Shown: positions 1-6,300 of the stretch, one piece after another
Layout: every line of letters begins with the position of its first letter
How positions within the stretch are numbered: the first letter of the stretch is position 1
Assembly: GCA_902490245.1 (NCBI GenBank)
Contig: CABUDB010000082.1
Coordinates: forward strand, 1-6,883
From: an uncultured Collinsella sp.
GTDB lineage: Bacteria > Actinomycetota > Coriobacteriia > Coriobacteriales > Coriobacteriaceae
Length of the DNA stretch: 6,883 nt
Direction: 5' to 3'
Made by a program: the position numbers and the translations under genes
The notes under the pieces: model-generated
The model's input: the letters and a program-made list of their open reading frames with translations, nothing else
The model's database searches: none
What the model was told of the DNA's origin: nothing

Positions 1-689
1 CACCTGCGCTGGCAATTATAGGCATTATCCTGCAAACTGTATTTGCGGTTGTACTCTACGTGGTCGCCGTCGACATGATGTGCTTGCTGACGACGTGGCT
101 CGGCGGGTTTATGTTCGAGATTAGCGAGAGCAACACGGTGATCCCGCTCCATTCATGGCGCCTGGTGGCGTTTAGGGTGTACTGGGTTGTGCTGGGCGCG
201 GCGTTTGTTGCGGCGCTTGCCCACAAATGGATCGTGTTGTTAACGGGAGGGCGCGAATCCGACATGTGCGAGCTGCTCGGTGTAATTGAGGGTGCCGGCG
301 CATTTGCATCCGTCGTCTGTGCGATTGTCTGTTTGCTGGGCTATGCCGCCGTATTTGATTGGTGGGCCGGCGTTACCGGAAAGATGGCTTCGGATTCCCG
401 CGCCAATGATTACCTGCTTTGGGCTGTTGTCTTAACCATCGGAACGATTGTCGAGTGGCGAATTGTCGAAGGGGTCCTCAAGGCTTTATTCCCTCATGAG
501 TGCTTGTTCCACGGGCTTCGCTTTGCATCCGTCTGCGTGGTTACTCCTCTGCTTGCGCTTGTACCCACCACGCTGGCCATCATCGTGTGCGCGCTGGTGG
601 TGGGCCTTTTTGCCGGGATTCTGTTTGCATCGCTTGCGATCCCCGTGGTTATCGCGGTTATTGGCATTGCCATCGCTATGAGTCGCTAA
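1..689 (+). CDS. Polytopic membrane protein, 3' part only
   Basis: The reading frame is open from the left edge and ends at TAA 687-689, so the true start lies outside the window. The GTG at 60 is most likely an internal valine codon, because hydrophobic coding sequence continues upstream of it. The 228 visible residues show about five or six hydrophobic segments: roughly visible residues 1-24, 55-80, 98-117, 136-153, and a very hydrophobic C-terminal stretch of about 50 residues (173-226) that could hold two helices. Short polar loops contain WRL, KWIVLL, SDSRAND and FPHECLF. The protein ends in AMSR with no soluble tail. I recognise no family motif, catalytic residue or binding site. A small membrane protein follows after 44 bases and a ClpX-like ATPase after that, all on the same strand, which suggests one transcript. 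That it is an integral membrane protein is well supported; its function is unknown. Confidence 0.8.
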   Translation, partial: PALAIIGIILQTVFAVVLYVVAVDMMCLLTTWLGGFMFEISESNTVIPLHSWRLVAFRVYWVVLGAAFVAALAHKWIVLLTGGRESDMCELLGVIEGAGAFASVVCAIVCLLGYAAVFDWWAGVTGKMASDSRANDYLLWAVVLTIGTIVEWRIVEGVLKALFPHECLFHGLRFASVCVVTPLLALVPTTLAIIVCALVVGLFAGILFASLAIPVVIAVIGIAIAMSR

Positions 690-733
690 CCCACAACGCA
701 ATCCAAATATCTCGCATAAAGAAAGGAACGACC

Positions 734-940
734 ATGTCGGTATTCTCTGACGCTCAAAAGCTTTTGCTGCTTGCCGTACTTACCGCTCTTATGGCTGGTG
801 CCCTGATGTACGAAGTGTTGCATCCCACACTGTTTCCGCTGCTCAAGCAGGGCATTTTGCAGCTGCTCTACCACATTCCGGTCTTTACCCAGCCGGGCAA
901 CGTGATCTATCTGGAGTCGGCGACATCGCTGGCACTGTAG
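734..940 (+). CDS. Small single-pass membrane protein, unknown function (68 aa)
   Basis: A 68-residue product starts at ATG 734, with a good ribosome site GAAAGGA at 721-727 (6-base spacing), and stops at TAG 938-940. A longer frame upstream is open, but this site decides the start. Residues about 9-28 (KLLLLAVLTALMAGALMYEV region) form one hydrophobic helix preceded by a short polar N-terminus (MSVFSDAQK). A second moderately hydrophobic stretch at 31-50 (PTLFPLLKQGILQLLYHIPV) could be amphipathic or re-entrant. The tail is NVIYLESATSLAL. I do not recognise a family. It lies 44 bases after the upstream membrane protein and 61 bases before the ATPase gene, whose ribosome site has the same AGAAAGGA form. 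The position is consistent with a membrane partner or anchor for either neighbour, which is inference only. Confidence 0.72.
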   Translation: MSVFSDAQKLLLLAVLTALMAGALMYEVLHPTLFPLLKQGILQLLYHIPVFTQPGNVIYLESATSLAL

Positions 941-1001
941 GAGTTTATGGGCTCGGGGCCACGTCATAGGTAAGAAAACCAATATAGAAAGGAAAACACC
1001 C

Positions 1002-2771
1002 ATGGCTCAGAAGCAGTATCGAAACATCGATCGCTACCGGGACCTGCTCACTCGAATTGCGCCCTCGCGTCTGGTGGAGCAGACGCGTCAGAGTGTTATT
1101 GGCCACGAAGGAAGCTTGGAGGCCTTTGTGACGGCGCTGAGCTTTGAGGTCAACCGCTGCGTGATGTTGGCACGCGGCGCCGATCCGCGCGACGTTCTTT
1201 CGCCCGCCGCCATTTTGGTGATGGGTTCCACTGGTACGGGAAAGACCCACACCATCAAGGCCGTGGCAGATGCCGCAGGGCTCAAGCTGTTCGTGTTCGA
1301 TGTCTCCACCATGACGGGCGAGGGCTGGCGCGGTGCCAGCATGATCAACTGCCTATCGCAGGTCGCGGACTATCAGGCTGCGAATCCCGGTGAAATTTGT
1401 TTGGTGCTCTTTGACGAGTTTGACAAGGCGGTTCGTGTCGAACCCGATGGGGGAGAAGTTGCATCGAGTTTTAGTCCATCGCAGTCGTTCCTTAAGCTTT
1501 TGGAAGGCGGGGAGATGCCGTTCGAATGTGATACCTCCAAGAGTGCGGCTATTAAGACACTCAACCTCGATCAGGTTGTCTGCATTTTGGGCGGCGCCTT
1601 TATGGGCTTGGACGCTCTGGTGCGCAAGCGCCTGGGTGACAAGTCTGGCACCACGGTCGGCTTCGGATCCTCGTATGCCGCCGTGCGCACCGCCGCAAAA
1701 TCGGCAAACGAGCTGCGAGACAGTGCGACCATCGAGGATGTTGAGACTTGGGGTATTATGTCCGAGCTGTGCGGGCGCATTGGCTCGGTGATTAACTTTA
1801 ACGCCTTGAGCGTGGACGATCTGGTCCAGATTGCGTATGAACAGTACCTACCCAAGCACAACAATATGATGGGAAATGGCGCCAAGATGGAGCTGACGGC
1901 AGATGCTGCTCGCCTTGCGGCGAAGCGCGCGGTTAAGGAAGGTGCCGGCGCGCGCGGCATGCTCCGTCAGCTGCGTCCCCTTATGATGTACGCCTGGAGG
2001 GACATGCGGGAAGATACCTATATTTCCCGTGCGACCTTGGTCGTGAGCGACGGGGAACTTGCGGTTGCGTACGAGCGCTCTCATGAGCCGCGGGGTTTTT
2101 TGCAGGAAGAGATGGGGGAGAATTCGCCCTTTCTGAACGGGAGGGAGATTGAAGCCCTGGCGCTGGTGAACAGCTGGATGGAGCATGAGGACAAGGACGA
2201 GCATAGGCCGTATCAGCCCGAGCTTGCTTGGCTGGCGGATTTGATGGACGGCTCGGCGCTCGACAAGATCGTGCAGGGCGGCAAAGCATTCGATCTTGCT
2301 GGGGTCTTGTTGCGCGGCGTTCCGTTTGATGGGCCGGAGCGCATTGCCGCCCACGAGCTGCTTAAGGCGTGCGCCTGCTACAACGACGTGCTCTATGCCG
2401 ATCAGGACAAGTATCGCAACCTTGCCCAGGTGCTTATGCTCACCAAATTGGTGTACAAAAAATCGCCCGATTGCTTGCTGAGCCCGCTCGATGTGGTTAT
2501 GAACGGCACGACTACGGGCAACGGTTTTCAGGGTCTTGGCGAGTGGGTCGATGCCATGAGCAGGTCCGAAAAGCCTTCGTTGGAAAAGTGGCAGTACCTG
2601 GCGGCCGGGGAGGCCCTGCGGATTTACGACCACTTTAGCAAGCGCCCCGACCAGGTTAAGGAGCTTGCCGCCAAGGTGTCCCTGATGCGTGTCGCCCTTG
2701 CAGTGATGGACGTTGAGGAGCGTGAGGCATTGGAGTGCGATCTTAAGAAGCTGCTCGCTTCGTGCGAGTAA
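1002..2771 (+). CDS. ClpX-like AAA+ ATPase with novel C-terminal extension (589 aa)
   Basis: ATG 1002 follows the ribosome site AGAAAGGA (986-993). The AAA+ core matches ClpX box by box. VIGHEGSLEAFV (32-43) corresponds to the ClpX VIGQE box. Walker A is GSTGTGKT (75-82) and Walker B is LVLFDEFDK (134-142). The pore-loop position reads GWRG (108-111) where ClpX has GYVG. Sensor 1 region CILGGAFMGLD (194-204) matches ClpX FICGGAFxGL. RLGDKSGTTVGFG (210-222) matches the ClpX segment with the ClpP-docking [LIV]GF loop. ELCGRIG (255-261) carries the likely arginine finger R259, and GARGMLRQL (316-324) carries sensor 2 R318. ATP-driven protein unfolding or remodelling in the cytoplasm is therefore the likely activity. 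Differences from ClpX (about 420 residues): no N-terminal C4 zinc domain, no RKH loop, and about 230 extra C-terminal residues (361-589) without a recognised motif. It is not the housekeeping ClpX; whether it engages ClpP is unknown. It is the last gene of an apparent operon with two membrane proteins. Confidence 0.9.
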   Translation: MAQKQYRNIDRYRDLLTRIAPSRLVEQTRQSVIGHEGSLEAFVTALSFEVNRCVMLARGADPRDVLSPAAILVMGSTGTGKTHTIKAVADAAGLKLFVFDVSTMTGEGWRGASMINCLSQVADYQAANPGEICLVLFDEFDKAVRVEPDGGEVASSFSPSQSFLKLLEGGEMPFECDTSKSAAIKTLNLDQVVCILGGAFMGLDALVRKRLGDKSGTTVGFGSSYAAVRTAAKSANELRDSATIEDVETWGIMSELCGRIGSVINFNALSVDDLVQIAYEQYLPKHNNMMGNGAKMELTADAARLAAKRAVKEGAGARGMLRQLRPLMMYAWRDMREDTYISRATLVVSDGELAVAYERSHEPRGFLQEEMGENSPFLNGREIEALALVNSWMEHEDKDEHRPYQPELAWLADLMDGSALDKIVQGGKAFDLAGVLLRGVPFDGPERIAAHELLKACACYNDVLYADQDKYRNLAQVLMLTKLVYKKSPDCLLSPLDVVMNGTTTGNGFQGLGEWVDAMSRSEKPSLEKWQYLAAGEALRIYDHFSKRPDQVKELAAKVSLMRVALAVMDVEEREALECDLKKLLASCE

Positions 2772-2781
2772 TCGCCGACTG

Positions 2782-2808
2782 TTTCTCTTTCTTTTCTTTC
2801 CCTTTCTC
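2782..2808 (+). other. 27-base pure pyrimidine tract after the ATPase gene
   Basis: Eleven bases after the ATPase stop codon comes an uninterrupted run of C and T, with T dominant. Just upstream, CTCGC (2754-2758) and GCGAG (2764-2768) can form a 5-bp stem across the stop codon, but the 13-base gap to the tract is too long for a textbook intrinsic terminator. The tract may belong to a weak transcript end or a Rho-type unstructured region, which I cannot decide from sequence. Confidence 0.4.
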
Positions 2809-2826
2809 GGCGGCATAGACGCCGCC
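2809..2826 (+). terminator. Weak stem-loop, possible transcript end of the ATPase operon
   Basis: GGCGGC (2809-2814) and GCCGCC (2821-2826) form a perfect 6-bp GC stem with loop ATAGAC. No T-run follows on either strand, and the T-rich tract lies on the 5' side instead, so this is not a standard intrinsic terminator. It is the only obvious stem between the ATPase gene and the next promoter, hence the tentative call. Confidence 0.28.
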
Positions 2827-2942
2827 ACCTCAACCACCTCGCGTGAGTTTTTGTCCGCACGGGATGGTATTCAACACATGCAACAAAACAAGTGAGGGAG
2901 CGGCGGGGGAGAGCGAGGCGGTTTACAGAAATGAATATCCGT

Positions 2943-2997
2943 TATATGCGTTAGAAAAATAAAATTGTTCTTGCAACATACAAGCGGAGCGCATATA
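2943..2997. repeat. 8-bp inverted repeat overlapping the promoter
   Basis: TATATGCG at 2943-2950 is the exact reverse complement of CGCATATA at 2990-2997. The second arm overlaps the -10 box and the first lies about 21 bases upstream of the -35 box. The arm centres are 47 bases apart, four to five helical turns, which would suit a looping or cooperative repressor. No family assignment is possible, and the arms are A+T-rich enough that chance cannot be excluded. Confidence 0.35.
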
Positions 2998-2999
2998 CT
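2971..2999 (+). promoter_or_regulatory. Sigma-70-type promoter for the small acidic gene and surface protein
   Basis: TTGCAA (2971-2976) and TATACT (2994-2999) are separated by exactly 17 bases. The -10 box matches the TATAAT consensus at 5 of 6 positions and the -35 box matches TTGACA at 4 of 6. The region around it (about 2930-3010) is clearly A+T-richer than the flanking genes. Transcription would start near 3005-3007, within the 8-bp palindrome ACTGCAGT (2997-3004) or just after it. In the non-coding stretch 2772-3077, the rest (2827-2942) shows nothing beyond a purine-rich patch. Confidence 0.6.
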
Positions 3000-3021
3000 G
3001 CAGTCATAGCGTATGAGATGG

Positions 3022-3038
3022 GGTCTCTAAAAGAGGCC
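3022..3038 (+). other. Leader-mRNA stem-loop just after the predicted transcription start
   Basis: GGTCTCT (3022-3028) pairs with AGAGGCC (3032-3038) through seven base pairs, one of them U-G, closing an AAA loop. It begins about 16 bases after the predicted start of the transcript. It could stabilise the 5' end or limit access to the ATG at 3018, which is one reason to prefer the downstream start at 3078. Confidence 0.35.
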
Positions 3039-3077
3039 AAGCACAGCAATTTGAGTTTATGTAGACGGGACTTGAGC

Positions 3078-3308
3078 ATGAGCACCAGCAGTTTCTCCTT
3101 TAACAACGATAATAGTAGTTACATTAATCTCGAGACTATCCTTGGTTGCACTGTCGGTTCTCGCGCAGAGAACGGGCTTGTATTTCTAGATGAAGAGAAG
3201 CCATGCGGCGAAGAACTCGAGTATTTAGATGAGATTGAGCGCGAGCGGAACTATGAGTTTGGCTTTTGCGGAGATCAGTTTCATCACGATTCAATTCGCT
3301 CAATTTAA
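3078..3308 (+). CDS. Small acidic protein of unknown function (76 aa)
   Basis: The frame ends at TAA 3306-3308. ATG 3078 is preferred: it has a weak GGGA at 3067-3070 and leaves a leader of about 70 bases after the predicted promoter. ATG 3018 in the same frame would add 20 residues, but has no ribosome site and sits about 12 bases from the transcript start. The 76-residue product begins Ser/Asn-rich (MSTSSFSFNNDNSS), then becomes strongly acidic, with EELEYLDEIERERNYEF at 45-61. I count 16 acidic against 5 basic residues, and three cysteines (C24, C43, C64). There is no signal peptide or membrane segment, so it is probably cytoplasmic. The coding sequence is visibly richer in A+T than its neighbours. 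I recognise no family. It lies between the promoter and the surface-protein gene, 86 bases upstream of the latter, so a regulatory or leader role is possible but unproven. A spurious frame cannot be excluded. Confidence 0.5.
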   Translation: MSTSSFSFNNDNSSYINLETILGCTVGSRAENGLVFLDEEKPCGEELEYLDEIERERNYEFGFCGDQFHHDSIRSI

Positions 3309-3311
3309 TTA

Positions 3312-3338
3312 CCCCGTTATCACCTCTTTTTAATGGGG
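3312..3338 (+). other. Stem-loop between the small acidic gene and the surface-protein gene
   Basis: CCCCGTTA (3312-3319) pairs with TAATGGGG (3331-3338) through eight pairs, one of them G-U, around an 11-base pyrimidine-rich loop. It starts four bases after the upstream stop codon. No T-run follows, so it is unlikely to be a complete terminator. It may modulate readthrough or mRNA stability between the two genes. Confidence 0.33.
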
Positions 3339-3380
3339 CAAGTTGGATCGACTATCTGTGGCAAACAACGGCTCACCGTG

Positions 3381-3387
3381 GGAAGGA
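3381..3387 (+). promoter_or_regulatory. Ribosome binding site fixing the surface-protein start
   Basis: GGAAGGA ends seven bases before ATG 3395. It decides the start: the same frame is open upstream to ATG 3266, but that site has no comparable ribosome sequence, overlaps the small acidic gene, and would bury the signal peptide behind 43 extra residues. Confidence 0.75.
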
Positions 3388-3394
3388 ATCGGCA

Positions 3395-6300
3395 ATGAGC
3401 AAGAACATGAATAAGGACATGAACGGCAAGGCTTTGGGTAAGGCCAAGGCGGCTGGACGCGTGGCGACAGTTGCTGCGGCGACGATTGCCATGACGGGCG
3501 GCTCGCTGCTGTCGCCCCTGGCCGCGGCGGCGCAGGGTGCGGATGGCATTGGCGCTGCGGGCGCAACGGCTGCGGTGATGTCGCCGCTGACGAGCGCTGC
3601 GGCCGCCGGTGCTGGCGCGGGTGCTGTGTCTGCGGCGCAAAAGGTCGCCGACCTGCAGGCTGCAGTTGATGCGGTGCGCGCCAAAGCTGCTGCTGCCAAG
3701 GCCGATCTGGAAGCGGCTGCTGCTCCCTACGATGCCGCTGCCGCCAACCAGCAGCGGGCGCAGGGCGCCTATGACGCGGCCCGCGGTGCAAGCGATAGCG
3801 CGGCCTCTGCTGCCTCGGCCGAGCTGGAAAAGCAGCTGGGCGCTGCGCAAGACAAGGCCGATTTGGATGTCAAGACGCTTGAGGACGCTCAGGCTGCGCT
3901 CGATGCCGCCAAGAAGAACCTGACGGACAAGGACGAAGCCCTGACTGCCGCCCGGAAGGCGGCAAGCGATGCCCAGTCTGCGCTCGAGGCCGCACAGGCC
4001 GCTGCATCCGATGCCACGCCCGAGGCCGTAGCCGCCGCCCAGGCTGCCGCAGAGCAGGCGGCGATCGATTTGGAGCAGGCAAAGCAACAGGCCGAAGATG
4101 CGCAGACCAGGCTCTCGGATGCTCAGGCTGCCGCCGATGACGCCGCTGCCAAGCAGCAGGATACGCAGGTCAAGCTTTCGGCAGCTCAGCAGGCAAAGAC
4201 CGCGGCAGATGCGGACGTGGACGCCGCACAGGCGAGCTATGACGCGGCCAAGGCCGATCTGGATCGAGCCGAGCAGGGCGCTGCGGGCCCGGAGTACGAG
4301 GACGCTAAGGCAAAGGTAAACGCTGCGTCCGAGGCGCTGGCGGCCGCCAAGGCCACGCAGTCGCAGCGCGAGGATGAGCTTGCTGCTGCCGAGCAAGAGG
4401 TGAGTGCCGCCGAGGGCGAGGTGCAGACTGCACAGCAGGCAGTTGCCGATCAGCAACAGGTCGCTGCCGAAGCCCAGTCCAAGCTGGGTGCCGCTGTTGC
4501 CGCCAAGACAGCAGCCGACGCCGCCCTCGACCAGGCCAAGACCGATCATGCCTCCGCGCTCACGGAGCTGGCCGATGCCCAGGCCAAGCTTTCGGCAGCA
4601 AAGGACGAGAAAGACGCTGCCGACAAGGCGCTCGATCAGGCGACGGCTCAAAAGCAGCAGGCCGACCAGGCTGTGGCTCAGGCCCAGGCCAAGCTCGATG
4701 CCGCTCAGGCAACGGCGAATGCATCGGCGGAGAACTACCGCCAGGGTGCTATCGCGTTCTTTAAGGGCGTGGGCGCCAACGACGCGGCAGATATCATCCT
4801 CAACTGCAAACTCGCTAGCTACAACAAGGTGGGCGAGGAGGCCGATGCGACGAGCCTGGCCAACATGAAGCAGGCGGTCGTGTGGCTCAAGGCGTGCAAC
4901 GAGTATCGCGCGAGCGTTGGCCTGGGTGAGCTCAAGGTGACGTATGCCATGATGGCGACCGCCATTGCCGATGCGAACTTCTCCGATACGAAGGTCGCGC
5001 ACGCTCAGCAGTTTAACGTGGGCGAGAATGTGGCGTGGAACTACGGAAGCAATCCGTTTAAGCAGTGGGTCGATCAGGAGAAGGCCGTCTTTGACGCTGC
5101 TGCCGCCTCGCTGGGCGCGACGGGCCTTACGGGAAAGGCCGCTTACGATTTTTATACGGCGCATAGTTCCGAGATTGATACCTACGCCGCGAAGCATGGT
5201 GATTCGGTCGGCCATTACATCAACGTAATCGATCCCAGCTACACCGTGACGGGCATGGGCGTTTGCACGCGTGGGACGCTGTACGGTCGGAGCACGCAGG
5301 CGCAGACATTCGTATATTCTGGTCGATGGTACGAGCCGTACAACGTCAATCCGATGACGGTTGCTGAGTATGAGGTTGCGTTGAACGCGTGGTGCGACTC
5401 TTTGGCAAATCCCGAGCAAGGCGTGGATGCGGCGCGCAAGGAGCTTACTGCGGCGCAGGGCGTTGCCAACGATGCCGGCAACAAGGTGGACGCAGCATCG
5501 CAAACCGCTGCGGCAAAGCAAGCCCAGGTTGAGCGCGCTGCCGCCAACATCGATGCCGCGGCCACCAAGGTCTCGGAAGCCCAGGCCGCCGTGGCGCAAA
5601 AGCAGGCTGCAGCTGACGCCGCCGCGCGTGCCGTCAGCGATGCTCGCGCCGATTTGAGCGCTGCCAACGACGCTGTTGCGGCAGCGCAGGACGCCGTGGC
5701 CGCCAAGTCTGGCGAGCTCGACATTGCCAAGGGCAAGGTGGCTGCTGCCAAGCGCGCGCTGGACGCCGCTCGTGCCGGCGTTGGCGACAAGCAGGATGCA
5801 CTTGCCGCGGCTCAGGATGAGCTGGCGGCGTACTCAGCCGATATCGTCACTGCTCAGCGTGCGTTTGATGCGGCATCGTCTGTGCTCGAAGACGCCCGTG
5901 CCAATCAGCGCGAAGCGGAGGCTGAGCTCGCTGTTGCCCAAGGCGATGCCAATCAGGCAGATATCGATGCTGCTGACGCTCAGGCGGAGCTCGATATGGC
6001 GCAGCGGGCTGTAAGCGATGCCGATGCCGTCGTGGCAACGGCTCAGGCAAAATCTGATGCAGCTGCCGCCCGCGCCTCTCAGCTTAAGAATGCCGCCACA
6101 GCACTTGCCAAGGCCACTGGGGACAAAGCGATTGCCGATGCCGCGCTCGATGCAGCGGCGATGGCCGTGAGCGATGCCGAGTATGACGTGGTGGAGGCTG
6201 ACGATGCCGTGGCGGATGCGACTGCCGCCCGCGACGCCTCTGCCGCCGCGGTTGACCGCCTGCGCAGAATCAATCTTGCCGAAGCCATTGTCAACGGCAG

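Noticed and set aside
500..733. Long N-terminal extension of the 68-residue membrane protein
   Set aside because: The added translation is a Cys/His/Arg-rich shadow of the upstream gene, and GAAAGGA at 721-727 marks ATG 734 as the start.
1002..2771. Housekeeping clpX itself
   Set aside because: No zinc-binding domain, a changed pore loop, no RKH loop, and a long extra C-terminus make it a paralogue-like protein, so no gene symbol was assigned.
1848..2837. 329-residue open frame on the - strand opposite the ATPase gene
   Set aside because: It overlaps the well-supported ATPase gene, has no recognisable domain, and its translation has the His/Arg/Gln-rich look of a mirror frame.
3266..3394. 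43-residue N-terminal extension of the surface protein from ATG 3266
   Set aside because: No ribosome site, overlap with the upstream gene, and it would displace the signal peptide. ATG 3395 has GGAAGGA at proper spacing.
3500..4740. CRISPR-like or satellite DNA in the Ala-rich region
   Set aside because: The repetition follows codons of a heptad coiled coil, units vary, and there are no constant repeats with unique spacers.
3320..5599. 759-residue open frame on the - strand opposite the surface protein
   Set aside because: It is a shadow of GCN-rich coding on the + strand, giving Leu/Arg/Gly-rich low-complexity translation. The + frame has a signal peptide, CAP domain and sorting signal.
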